From Candidatus Gastranaerophilales bacterium (GTDB lineage: Bacteria > Cyanobacteriota > Vampirovibrionia > Gastranaerophilales > Gastranaerophilaceae), in NCBI GenBank assembly GCA_944323655.1, contig CALUTL010000009.1, positions 1 to 64,000 on the forward strand: 64,000 nt of DNA, given 5' to 3'. The stretch's first letter is position 1. Every line of letters begins with the position of its first letter. Below are positions 18,392 through 27,419 of this stretch, piece after piece. The position numbers and the translations under genes are program-made. The notes beneath the pieces are model-generated. The model made no database searches, was not told the DNA's origin, and was given only the letters and a program-made list of their open reading frames with translations.

Positions 18392-19420
18392 ATGTCTAAT
18401 AGTATTAAAATCTTAGATTGTACACTTAGAGACGGCGGATATGCTAATGAATGGCTTTTCGGTGAAAAAAATATTAAAAGTATTATGCAAAATCTTATTT
18501 CTTCTAATGCTGATATTATAGAATGCGGTTTTCTAAAACCGATAATATACAACCCTAATAAAACTCTTTTTTCGTGCATTGAAGATTTAAAACATCAACT
18601 ACCTCCTAATATTGCTAACAAGAAATTTACACTTATGATTAATTTTGGAGAAGTTGATAAAGAAGATATTTCAGCCTGCAACGATCCTAATATAGCTCTC
18701 AGAATAGTTTTTAAAAAAGCTGAAATAACTGAAGCCCTTGATTATTGTAATAAATTAAAGAAAAAAGGTTATGAAATTTTCATAAACCCAATGCATACTA
18801 ATTCATATTCAATGGATGAACTTAAAGCTTTGGCTTATGAAGTAAATAAAATAGCCCCATCAGCTTTTACAATAACAGATACAACCGGTTCTATGAGCGA
18901 AAATGATGTTTTAAACATATTTGAAACCATAAATAAAAATTTATCAGCGGATATTTCCTTATGCTTCCATTCTCATAACAATCTTCAACTTTCTTTTGCT
19001 AATGCTAAAACCATTATTAATGCTTGCAAGAATAGAAATTTGATTATAGATTCAACCGTTTTTGGAATGGGAAGATGTGCCGGAAACCTTTGTACAGAAC
19101 TAATTATGCAGTACCTTAATGATAATTATAATAAAAACTATAATATACTCCCAATTTTAAAAATTATAAATACACAAATCAGCCCGATTTACCCACATAC
19201 ACCTTGGGGATATTCAATACCGTATTATCTTTCAGCTATCAATCATTGTCATCCGAATTATGCAAAATTTTTATCAGAAAAAAACGATTTAACTCTTGAA
19301 ACAATCGACATACTCTTAAAAAAAATTCCTAAGGAAAACAAATCCATATTTGACAAAGAATTAATTAATAAAATATATTCTGATATTTCTTCAATTAAAC
19401 TTATAGTAGGTAAAATTTAG
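18392..19420 (+). CDS. HMGL-like (DRE-TIM) aldolase/metallolyase
   Basis: 342 residues. The signature LDCTLRDGGYANEW (from residue ~7) holds the Arg-Asp pair that binds the 2-oxo acid and metal, and LCFHSHNNLQLSFANA holds the metal-binding His-x-His. This matches the 4-hydroxy-2-oxovalerate aldolase/isopropylmalate synthase fold, in the short form found within surface-glycan loci. I infer it condenses or cleaves a 2-oxo acid for a glycan substituent or a nonulosonate-like sugar; the substrate is unknown. It follows the copolymerase terminator, so it may have its own promoter. Confidence 0.8.
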   Translation: MSNSIKILDCTLRDGGYANEWLFGEKNIKSIMQNLISSNADIIECGFLKPIIYNPNKTLFSCIEDLKHQLPPNIANKKFTLMINFGEVDKEDISACNDPNIALRIVFKKAEITEALDYCNKLKKKGYEIFINPMHTNSYSMDELKALAYEVNKIAPSAFTITDTTGSMSENDVLNIFETINKNLSADISLCFHSHNNLQLSFANAKTIINACKNRNLIIDSTVFGMGRCAGNLCTELIMQYLNDNYNKNYNILPILKIINTQISPIYPHTPWGYSIPYYLSAINHCHPNYAKFLSEKNDLTLETIDILLKKIPKENKSIFDKELINKIYSDISSIKLIVGKI

Positions 19421-19441
19421 CCCCTATAAAAATTATTGCTT

Positions 19442-20092
19442 TTATGTAAATATTTTCACCGCTTTCAACAGAATTTCAATCAGCAATTTTTCAACAACTT
19501 TTGTTGCAGTAATATAAACACTTATTAGCAGCAACCCTAAAATATAAGCCCCCAAAACATCCGTTGGGTTATGCACCCCAATCCAAATTCTGCTTAATCC
19601 GACAAATAAAATCCAAAAAGCTGCAACTATTACTCCAAAAATTTTGCACCTTTTATTTTTACAATATTTATACAAATACCAAACCAACATACCCCAAAGA
19701 CAAAAAGTCACAAGACTATGACTTGATACAAAACTGAAACTGTCAGGATGAATTGTTGTAATTTGCAACTGAATAGGCGGTCTTGGTCTTTTTACAATTG
19801 GTTTAATTATACAATTCAACAAAAATGTAATAAGCGGAATTGAATAAATACAAATTAAATCAATCCACAATTTCTTTTTTACAAAAAATATCCCAAAACC
19901 AACTAATAGTAAAACTATCATTGCTGAATACAGTATGCAATCAGGAAGCATTGGAATCCAAAGAGGTAAAAAAGAAAGTTTTTGCTGAACAAATACGATT
20001 AAACTCCTGTCCCATTGAGTAATTATGGGACAAGAGCTTATCAAAATCAATAAAATTAAAAATATAGATAATAAAATAAATATTTTTTTCAT
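19442..20092 (-). CDS. PAP2-family membrane phosphatase
   Basis: 216 residues from the preferred ATG at 20092, one base after the stop of the radical SAM gene; a longer version would overlap that gene. Five or six membrane helices. The three phosphatase motifs are intact: KPIVKRPRPP, SSHS with the catalytic His, and SRIWIGVHNPTDVLGAY. Such enzymes remove phosphate from undecaprenyl pyrophosphate, phosphatidic acid or phosphatidylglycerophosphate on the outer face of the inner membrane. It is translationally coupled to the radical SAM gene and near a lipid kinase, which favours a lipid role. Confidence 0.87.
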   Translation of the reverse strand: MKKIFILLSIFLILLILISSCPIITQWDRSLIVFVQQKLSFLPLWIPMLPDCILYSAMIVLLLVGFGIFFVKKKLWIDLICIYSIPLITFLLNCIIKPIVKRPRPPIQLQITTIHPDSFSFVSSHSLVTFCLWGMLVWYLYKYCKNKRCKIFGVIVAAFWILFVGLSRIWIGVHNPTDVLGAYILGLLLISVYITATKVVEKLLIEILLKAVKIFT

Positions 20093-20093
20093 T

Positions 20094-21620
20094 TTACTTT
20101 GCACAACAAGCGCATTTACCATCACACTTATGCTCAGCCGATGGCATCGGACGTTCTTTTGAGCAGAAATGATCTCTGTCTATATAATATTCTCCTTCAA
20201 GCGGGAATATTGTCATCCAAAGATTTTCTCTCCAATCTTTATCAAGGATCTCTTTTACATCCTTAGAATATTTATCGATTTGAGAAGTAATTTTCGGATC
20301 AGTCAAATAAGCTGCGGCATTTTCATGCGTTTCATAAGGCTTAAATTCCTCGTAATATTTTCTAAGCACTTCAGGCCTATCAACAATCATACAAGGTCTC
20401 AGCATATTACCATCCTCATAAGGAATACCGTTTCTAATCGCACTCATAAATGGTGACGCCAAAGCTTCTGTCAATGTGCAATCCTTGAGGTTATGAGTTG
20501 CAAGGTGGACAAAAGTACAAGGCTCAACATCACCTCGTGGATTTACGTGAATATATTGTCTGCCGCCTGCAATACATCCCATCATTTCAGGGCCATCACC
20601 CCAGAAATCTACTGTCATCATAGGCAATGTGTTTCTTGCGTTATAAACAGCTTTTAAAATTTGCTGTCTTTGCTGAGCATTTGGCACCATGCTTACATCT
20701 GGACTGTCACCGACAGGTACATAGTGGAAAAACCACGACCATAGAACACCTTTATCTGATAACATTTTCATAAACTCATCTGATGTTACCTCATCGCAGT
20801 TTTGGCTTGTCGCTGTAATACTTGCGCCGAAGAATATACCTGCTTTTTTAAGCATATCCATCTTCTCCATTACCATATCAAAGCACCCTTCGCCTCTTAT
20901 GGCATCTGTATTTTCTTTCAATCCGCCAATTGAAAACATCGGTTGAACATTACCTAGTTTTTTTAACTTTTCTACTGTTTTTTCAGTAATCAAAGATCCG
21001 TTTGTGAATGTGATAAAAGTACAATCGTTAAACTCTTCTGCAAGTTCCAAAAATTCTTTTCTGGCAAAAGGTTCTCCACCTACTACTGGAATAATATGAA
21101 TTCCCATTACATCACGAGCTTCTCTGAAAATTTCTCTCCATTTTTCTTTTGTTAAATCTTCTTTTACATCATATTCATGAGCCCAGCAGCCTTTGCAGTT
21201 AAAATTACAACGTTTTGTAATACTTGCAAGTAAAACTGTCGGAGGGAAAAATCCGTTCTTTTCATTGAATGCCGAACGTTTTCTCAAATTGTCCCCATAA
21301 TATCCGTTTACGAAAAAGTTTTTAATCCATTTGTTTCTGCAATTTGGATCCAATTCTGTGAGTATTTTCTTCCACCAATAAAGATGCGGATGTTCTGATT
21401 TGAACAACCATTGCATTCTTCTTGCATGGTTTATGCCACCTTTTGAACCTGAAATTTTTTCAAAAATTTTAGCTAAATTGATAAGTTTTTCTTTACTAAA
21501 ATTATGACCTAGATAATTAAGTAAAATATCTATCGCAAAATCATTAATTTTCAATTTTATACGGTCAAATTTTCCCATAGAATTTGACTGCCATACCGTT
21601 GATTGTTTTTCTACTCTCAT
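20094..21620 (-). CDS. Radical SAM enzyme with Cys-rich C-terminus
   Basis: 508 residues. The radical SAM cluster motif CX3CX2C is C138, C142, C145 (CNFNCKGC), followed by VVGGEPFARKEFLELAEEF. A second region with NPRGDVEPCTFVH looks SPASM-like and should bind another Fe-S cluster. The final residues CDGKCACC add more Cys. The ~120-residue N-terminal helical extension is unusual for peptide-modifying SPASM enzymes. AAGGAG lies before the ATG. Coupling to a PAP2 phosphatase and divergence from a lipid kinase suggest membrane-lipid modification, but no substrate can be read. Confidence 0.85.
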   Translation of the reverse strand: MRVEKQSTVWQSNSMGKFDRIKLKINDFAIDILLNYLGHNFSKEKLINLAKIFEKISGSKGGINHARRMQWLFKSEHPHLYWWKKILTELDPNCRNKWIKNFFVNGYYGDNLRKRSAFNEKNGFFPPTVLLASITKRCNFNCKGCWAHEYDVKEDLTKEKWREIFREARDVMGIHIIPVVGGEPFARKEFLELAEEFNDCTFITFTNGSLITEKTVEKLKKLGNVQPMFSIGGLKENTDAIRGEGCFDMVMEKMDMLKKAGIFFGASITATSQNCDEVTSDEFMKMLSDKGVLWSWFFHYVPVGDSPDVSMVPNAQQRQQILKAVYNARNTLPMMTVDFWGDGPEMMGCIAGGRQYIHVNPRGDVEPCTFVHLATHNLKDCTLTEALASPFMSAIRNGIPYEDGNMLRPCMIVDRPEVLRKYYEEFKPYETHENAAAYLTDPKITSQIDKYSKDVKEILDKDWRENLWMTIFPLEGEYYIDRDHFCSKERPMPSAEHKCDGKCACCAK

Positions 21621-21686
21621 TTATATCACTCCTTACTACCTTAAATTATATTATAAACAAAAAATATTTTTAATAAATTTCCGCTA

Positions 21687-21715
21687 TTGATAACTTATAT
21701 TAAATATGCAATAAT
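21687..21715 (+). promoter_or_regulatory. Promoter giving a probable leaderless mRNA for the lipid kinase
   Basis: TTGATA (21687-21692), an exact 17-base spacer and AATAAT (21710-21715). The ATG begins 7 bases after the -10 box, where transcription is expected to start. No Shine-Dalgarno sequence lies between. Confidence 0.6.
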
Positions 21716-21721
21716 CAGGCT

Positions 21722-22582
21722 ATGAAAAAGGTTTTGATAATAAATAACCCAAACGCAGGAAGAAAAAAAGCAATAAAATATAAAAAATCTCTCATAAAAT
21801 TTCTCTTAAAACAAAATTCAGAATTTAAGAGTATTACAATAGATGAGTTGAATGAAGATTTTATAAATTGGGCTGACAATATTGTCGCAATAGGCGGAGA
21901 TGGAACTGTCAACAAAATTATACCTTTTATAATCAATACCGAAAAAATCTTAGGTATAATCCCTTGCGGTACTGCTAATCTTCTCGCTGCAAAACTCGGA
22001 ATTCCTTATAATATAAAAAAAGCTATTAAAGTAATCGCTAACCAGAATATTTCAAATATTGATACACTTAAAATCAATGATTCTTACTCGATTTTAAGAC
22101 TTGGACTCGGTTATGATTCTGATATTGTCTGCAAGACGCCTCAATCGTTAAAAAATAATTTCGGATATTTCGCATATTTCCTTGCCGGAATTCTATTTGC
22201 CCTTAGATTGAAACAAAAAAAATACAATATCTTATATGATAATAAAAAACTATCAATTTTAGCGACATGTATAATCGTTGCAAACTCAGGCAATATGTTC
22301 AAAAATATTGTATCTATATCAAATCATTGCAGACTTGATGATAGTAAATTTGATGTATTTATTTTAAAAGTTAAAAATCCGATTATGTTTTTCTTTGAAT
22401 TTTTAATGATTTTATTTAATAAAAAGCTTTCAAATTCTAAAGCTATGTATTTTCAGACCTCAGAACTTGTAATTAAGAATGATTTTACCACAGGACATAT
22501 TGACGGGGAAAAAAGAAAATTTAAGGGCGATATTGAAATAAATATCGCCCCAAAATCTATCAAAGTATTCTCAAACTTTTAA
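21722..22582 (+). CDS. Diacylglycerol-kinase-family lipid kinase
   Basis: 286 residues, standard for the YegS/DagK/LCB5 family. It opens with VLIINNPNAGRKKA, has the ATP-binding GGDGT at residues 58-62, and GIIPCGTANLLAAKLGIP, the family substrate loop. The C-terminal beta domain ends at HIDGEKRKFKGDIEI. It phosphorylates diacylglycerol or a related lipid at the membrane. It is divergent from the radical SAM/PAP2 pair and convergent with the SLBB gene, 1 base apart at the stops. It appears to be translated from a leaderless message. Confidence 0.9.
   Translation: MKKVLIINNPNAGRKKAIKYKKSLIKFLLKQNSEFKSITIDELNEDFINWADNIVAIGGDGTVNKIIPFIINTEKILGIIPCGTANLLAAKLGIPYNIKKAIKVIANQNISNIDTLKINDSYSILRLGLGYDSDIVCKTPQSLKNNFGYFAYFLAGILFALRLKQKKYNILYDNKKLSILATCIIVANSGNMFKNIVSISNHCRLDDSKFDVFILKVKNPIMFFFEFLMILFNKKLSNSKAMYFQTSELVIKNDFTTGHIDGEKRKFKGDIEINIAPKSIKVFSNF
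22525..22550 (-). terminator. Terminator of the SLBB gene embedded in the lipid kinase coding end
   Basis: Perfect 10-bp inverted repeat (GGGCGATATT with AATATCGCCC, 6-base loop). Read on the minus strand it is followed by a T-rich tract (TTAAATTTTCTTTTTT), so it fits an intrinsic terminator for the minus-strand SLBB operon, 34 bases past its stop, inside the last codons of the convergent gene. Confidence 0.6.
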
Positions 22583-22583
22583 A

Positions 22584-25049
22584 CTACCATTTGTTGATAG
22601 CAAATGCCATTACAATAATTGAGGCAATACCTTTTAAAGTATCACAAATCGGTGTAATCCAATCGTTACCCGCAATCTTTCTCGGAACAACAATAGTATC
22701 ACCAGGTTCTATATTGCTATGATTGCCGATTTTTTCTGCCCTACCGTTAACAGACACTTTATACAGCCTAAATTTATTCGCATTTGGTGTATATCCGCCA
22801 ACTTCTTTTATATAATATTTTGCATTTGCTCCTTTTTTATAAACAAAAGATTGCTCGTTATAAACTTCCCCAATTATGCTCACATGGTTTGAAGTCCTCG
22901 GTATATATATATCATCCCCGTCTTGTACTTCGATATTATCAAGATCTTTTATCTTATCAAGATCATTATCTTTAATATTCAAGGCTATTTGTCCGTTATA
23001 CTTTTTAGCGACGGTCTGGTCTTCCTCTTTCAACATACTCAACATCTCAGCCTTACTTTCCTGATCAGCTTGAGTCGGTTTATAAGCACTTGCCATACGG
23101 CCTTCAATAAGTTTTATATCTCTTTCGTTATTTTTATGAGCAAGTTCTACTTGTTTTCCTTGAAGATTTGTTCGTTTAAAAACGATCCCTCTTAAATCAG
23201 CTTCGTTTGTCAATCCGCCTGCCATTTTTATTACATCTGCAAGCCTTTTGCCTTCTACGAAAGTATATACACTCGGATGCTTTACAAAACCTGAAATTTT
23301 TACAGTCTTCATTATCTCGTTACTGCGAAGAGTTCTGAAAAAGACTTTATCTTCAGGCATCAAAGCTATTGATTTGATTCTATCAGAATTAATCATTATA
23401 TCATATAAGTAATATACTTCTGTTGTTCCACTCTGTCTTGTAATTTCAACTGCCACATTTTCTGCAGGAATTAATTTATTTGAGTTTGCAGTACCTGCAG
23501 CCAATTGCACGCTATTTTTTTCTGCTTCACCTTTTTGATAGGAAACTTCAGTTTCTTTTGAATTTACATCCGAATTTTGATCTTCTACATCAGATTCCAA
23601 AAACTGTATATCTGTCATTACATCATTCAATGTCATGTTATTTATATAAGTCAAATGTTTTGGAATATTTATACAACCATAGACATCAACAAATTGAGAA
23701 TTTGTATTCTTGTAAACATTGATTATATCTCTTGGCTGCAAAACAGGGTCATTCATTCCTGCAAAAAATTCCTTCAAGAATATCGGAATAGTTTCAATTA
23801 TATTATCTTTACCTGAAACCCTTCTGATTACAGCTTGATTTATAAAAGTTTCTTCCAAAAGTTCATCTTCGCTTTTCAAGATATCAGACAATCTCATACC
23901 CTCTTTATAAGCATAAGTTGTCGGATGCTTCACATTCCCTTGTATAGTTACAATATTTTCAGCATTGTTGTACAACTCTCTGAACTCTACTGAATCTCCG
24001 CTGTTTAAAACTTTTGATTTCGCAGATTCCCAAGCAATATTCTCAGCCGTTTTTTGTCTCAATGCAGGATTAAACCCGATTAACGTTACTTCGGAAACCT
24101 GCGTCTGTGGTAATAACCCACCTGCAAAAGTTACAATTTTTTCTAAAGTTTCACCTTGTTTTACTTCATAAATACCGGGAACTGTAACACCGTTTTTTAT
24201 GGCTGCAACATTTCCGATTTTATCTACAAAAATTTTATCATTCGGTCTTAGAATTACACCATCATCATTACCGCTGAAAAACGCTTTATATAAATCAATA
24301 CTTTTTGTCTTGCCATTTGAAACATATGAAATATTTCTCAAAGTACCGGTTTTCTTAACTCCGCCTGCTGCATTCAAAGCATCAAGAATTGATGAGTTAT
24401 TTCCAACTAAGATTTTTCCCGGTCTGTTTACCTGACCATACACAAAAACTGAAAATTCTTGCCCTGAAGCAACTGTCAATCGTATTTTCATACTTTTGTA
24501 TTTTCTTGAAGCAAGTCTGTTTACCTCAGCTTCTACATCACTGATTGAACGATTTTCAGCCTTCACCATGCCTACACCGGGCACAAAAATATTCCCTTTT
24601 GAATCTACTTCTACAGTTGATGAAGGACTTACCAAACTTGCGCCGGATAAGGCCATCACATCTACTGAATCACCATAAGAATAGATACTCACTTTTTCTC
24701 CAATATTCAATTTGTATGAATTTTCATACTTGCCTACTGCGCCTGATGGTGATGGTGCTAATGTAAATAAATCATATCCTACCTGTTGCAATACTTTGCC
24801 TGATACTTCATTTTCTTTACCGTTAAACAACTGTTCAATCGGGCTTAATTCAATTTTTGGAACTGTCTGCTCAACTGATGCTTGATAGTTATTGTTAAAC
24901 GCATCTAACCTAACAGGCTCTTCTTCTTTTTCTACTTGATTCAACCTTGAAGTAGCTGCGGTCTTATCAAGTTCTATGCTTGCAGCAATAGCCGCAGGTT
25001 CTAAACAAAACATCATTAGCAAAAATATAGTTATTATTTTTTTCATCAT
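22584..25049 (-). CDS. Polysaccharide export protein with multiple SLBB domains (Wza-like)
   Basis: 821 residues, twice the usual Wza length. It has a signal peptide (LLMMFCLEPAAIA), a poly-export domain near residues 100-190 (YKLNIGEKVSIYSYG, DVEAEVNRLASRKYK), then about five SLBB repeats recognisable by strings such as VFVYGQVNRPGKI, GNVKHPTTYAYKEGMRLSDI, GFVKHPSVYTFVEGKRLADV and VSIIGEVYNEQSFVY. The C-terminus has a short hydrophobic helix. No lipobox Cys is obvious. It would form the outer-membrane channel or periplasmic conduit for the glycan made by the 2.9-18.3 kb locus. It is last in the minus-strand cluster that starts at 29498. Confidence 0.87.
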   Translation of the reverse strand: MMKKIITIFLLMMFCLEPAAIAASIELDKTAATSRLNQVEKEEEPVRLDAFNNNYQASVEQTVPKIELSPIEQLFNGKENEVSGKVLQQVGYDLFTLAPSPSGAVGKYENSYKLNIGEKVSIYSYGDSVDVMALSGASLVSPSSTVEVDSKGNIFVPGVGMVKAENRSISDVEAEVNRLASRKYKSMKIRLTVASGQEFSVFVYGQVNRPGKILVGNNSSILDALNAAGGVKKTGTLRNISYVSNGKTKSIDLYKAFFSGNDDGVILRPNDKIFVDKIGNVAAIKNGVTVPGIYEVKQGETLEKIVTFAGGLLPQTQVSEVTLIGFNPALRQKTAENIAWESAKSKVLNSGDSVEFRELYNNAENIVTIQGNVKHPTTYAYKEGMRLSDILKSEDELLEETFINQAVIRRVSGKDNIIETIPIFLKEFFAGMNDPVLQPRDIINVYKNTNSQFVDVYGCINIPKHLTYINNMTLNDVMTDIQFLESDVEDQNSDVNSKETEVSYQKGEAEKNSVQLAAGTANSNKLIPAENVAVEITRQSGTTEVYYLYDIMINSDRIKSIALMPEDKVFFRTLRSNEIMKTVKISGFVKHPSVYTFVEGKRLADVIKMAGGLTNEADLRGIVFKRTNLQGKQVELAHKNNERDIKLIEGRMASAYKPTQADQESKAEMLSMLKEEDQTVAKKYNGQIALNIKDNDLDKIKDLDNIEVQDGDDIYIPRTSNHVSIIGEVYNEQSFVYKKGANAKYYIKEVGGYTPNANKFRLYKVSVNGRAEKIGNHSNIEPGDTIVVPRKIAGNDWITPICDTLKGIASIIVMAFAINKW

Positions 25050-25074
25050 ATCCCTTTTACTTTCAATTTAATTT

Positions 25075-26130
25075 CTACGTTATAGCAATTTCCATCAAAG
25101 ATTTAATCGCAGGCCATTCAAGCTTCCATAATCCTGAAGCATCCAGTGCATAATTTCCAACACATGCCAGCTTACAATCCTTGCATTTATTTACTGTCTC
25201 AATAAATACAGGATCTTTGATTACATCTTTTAGCGGTCTGTTTCTTACGCTTATAAACGGTTTCCTATCGTAGCAACGAAGCATATCTCCGTTTGAATAG
25301 ATTACGGTTGCAATACGTGGCCAATGACATTCATAGTATGTTTTCTTATTAATTATGTAATCCATAAAGTAATAAGAATTTCTTATAGGATAACCGTTTT
25401 TCTTTAATTCTTTTATTTTTACAAACATCTCAGCGAGCTGTTCATTTTCCAATTCTGTCTCTACAACGTTTTGAGCTTCTTCAGGTCTTGATGCTGCTTT
25501 GTTTACTGTGAAATACAACAAAATATCAGCATCTTTACAATATTGAGCAACTTCTTTTATTTGTTCAAAATTAGTTTGAGTTGATACGGTACAACATACA
25601 TAAATTCTCATCTTTGGTGAATGAATTTTATGATATTCAATACCTGACATTACTTTGTCACAAATTCCAGGCATATGACGAATATCGTCATGCGCTTTTC
25701 CGATTGCATCCAATGATACAAACATCAAATCTGTATATTTTGCAAAATCAGGGTTTGATTCCAAAAACCATCCGTTTGTCGCAATTTTCGTATAAAGTCC
25801 TGCATCGTGTGAAGCTTTACAAATTTCTGCAAAATCAGATCTTAAAAGAGGTTCCCCACCCCACAGAATACTGTCCATATAACCAATTTGACCTGCTTCT
25901 GTCAGTAATCTTACAATTTCATCAGTTGGCATATCATCTGTGCCTTTTTTAGATTTCCAAAAGCAAAAATCGCAATCACAATTACATTTGCTTGTAACCA
26001 TTAATGAAAAACATAACGGTTTTGGTGTTTTTGATAAACGACTTGCTATACACTCTAAAGCTCCTCCGCCTAAATGACGGTAATATTTAAGACGTTCTAA
26101 TGTCATCTTATTTCTTGATTCGGTTATCAT
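25075..26130 (-). CDS. Radical SAM/SPASM-type enzyme
   Basis: 351 residues. The cluster motif is C49, C53, C56 (CNCDCDFC), followed by WGGEPLLRSDFAEI, typical of the radical SAM core. A C-terminal set of Cys (CHWPR, MLRCYDRKP, CKDCKLACVG) resembles a SPASM or twitch auxiliary cluster. It is not closely similar to the radical SAM protein at 20094-21620. It lies 107 bases after the activase-related gene and 25 bases before the SLBB gene on the same strand. Substrate unknown. Confidence 0.85.
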   Translation of the reverse strand: MITESRNKMTLERLKYYRHLGGGALECIASRLSKTPKPLCFSLMVTSKCNCDCDFCFWKSKKGTDDMPTDEIVRLLTEAGQIGYMDSILWGGEPLLRSDFAEICKASHDAGLYTKIATNGWFLESNPDFAKYTDLMFVSLDAIGKAHDDIRHMPGICDKVMSGIEYHKIHSPKMRIYVCCTVSTQTNFEQIKEVAQYCKDADILLYFTVNKAASRPEEAQNVVETELENEQLAEMFVKIKELKKNGYPIRNSYYFMDYIINKKTYYECHWPRIATVIYSNGDMLRCYDRKPFISVRNRPLKDVIKDPVFIETVNKCKDCKLACVGNYALDASGLWKLEWPAIKSLMEIAIT

Positions 26131-26237
26131 CTTTCTCCCCTTATTTCGCTATATGCTCTTTGACTTAAAGATTACCACGAACATTATTTATAAACAATAA
26201 CAAAAATAATTTTATAACTGTTTTCATAAAAAAAACT

Positions 26238-27398
26238 TTACATATTATTAAACTTTTTTAGCTGCTTTCGCTTTATTAAGTCAATAAAAGCTTCAATCCT
26301 TGTGATATAACCGGCTTTTCCCGTTTGTTCATCAAGAACCAGTGAAAGAGTTGGTATATCTTCTTCTCTGCTTACTTTTGGCAGAATATTTTGAGCTACA
26401 ATTTCCGGCATACAGGAAAATGGAGAAATATGGATAATTCCATCTATTCCATGTTTGGCTGCGTAAACTGTATCTCCTATTGTTTCAATACATTCTCCGC
26501 CTATTGCTCTTTTCATATATTTTTTTGCATATCTGACAGATCTTTCTCTATGAGATTCTTTACGGTAAAAAAACGAAGGCTTTAATACGTGTTCAAGCCA
26601 ATCTCCAAACATTATTTGTCGTTGTACTTCTACTCCCATATCTCCTAATTCTTTTTCTATGTTTTGGTTTGTATATGGGTCTAATAGCACGAAAAATTCT
26701 CCGATTAAATAAACAACCGGAACTTTTTTATTTTTATCTATCGGGATTTTTTTAAAGTCTTCTATTACTTGTTTTTTAAGCTTTTTTGCTTTCCATACCG
26801 AATTTGTCTCATCAGTTATCTTGAGCCATTTGTTATAACATTTCTCAGCATCACCCTTATGCAATTCTCTTGGGCGTGTATAGAAAAGCAGGCGTTCTGC
26901 TGTATCTATTGCAAAAAATTTATTAAAGCCCAAACTGAATCCTTTGTAATATCTCCAAGGATTTATACAATGAGTTACATGCCAGAAGGCATGAAGGGTT
27001 TGTTTCATTTTACTTTTATACATATCAAAAATTACCATATCAAACTCATATCCCATTGCTTTCAATGTTTTTTGAGCCATCTTGGTATAATTTCCAAGTC
27101 TGCAAGAGCCTGGAGCTTGAAACATCATAAGCGTATTCGCACCTTTATCCAAAGCCATTATATAATTTGCAAGATTTAGTTTATAAGGCAGACAAATCCC
27201 TTCTATACTGTTTCTTACCCCTATTTCTAAAGCTTCATTACTGTTGGCAGGCGGAATCACAACCTTTGCGCCCAAAGAAAGTAAAAGAGCTTTTAGAGGA
27301 ATATCTATTCTTCCCATTCTAGGCCAGGCAATTATGCGGTCTTTTGCGGGAATTGTATTTTCCATTTTTTTCTGCTCTAACTTTTTAACTATATTCAT
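26238..27398 (-). CDS. Acyl-CoA-dehydratase-activase-related protein (COG3581-like)
   Basis: 386 residues. Conserved-looking Cys segments are ICLPYKLNLANYI, QAPGSCRLGNY, GECIETIGD and ISPFSCMPE, and the C-terminal TLSLVLDEQTGKAGYITRIE is almost the same as the end of the gene at 28407. This pattern fits the BCR/2-hydroxyacyl-CoA dehydratase-like (DUF2229/COG3580-3581) proteins, which bind a [4Fe-4S] cluster. In clostridial plasmalogen synthase PlsA, related domains are fused to an ATPase activator; no activator gene is visible here. With the partner at 28407 it may form a two-subunit redox enzyme. Confidence 0.72.
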   Translation of the reverse strand: MNIVKKLEQKKMENTIPAKDRIIAWPRMGRIDIPLKALLLSLGAKVVIPPANSNEALEIGVRNSIEGICLPYKLNLANYIMALDKGANTLMMFQAPGSCRLGNYTKMAQKTLKAMGYEFDMVIFDMYKSKMKQTLHAFWHVTHCINPWRYYKGFSLGFNKFFAIDTAERLLFYTRPRELHKGDAEKCYNKWLKITDETNSVWKAKKLKKQVIEDFKKIPIDKNKKVPVVYLIGEFFVLLDPYTNQNIEKELGDMGVEVQRQIMFGDWLEHVLKPSFFYRKESHRERSVRYAKKYMKRAIGGECIETIGDTVYAAKHGIDGIIHISPFSCMPEIVAQNILPKVSREEDIPTLSLVLDEQTGKAGYITRIEAFIDLIKRKQLKKFNNM

Positions 27399-27419
27399 AA
27401 CAGCTATACTATCACAAAA

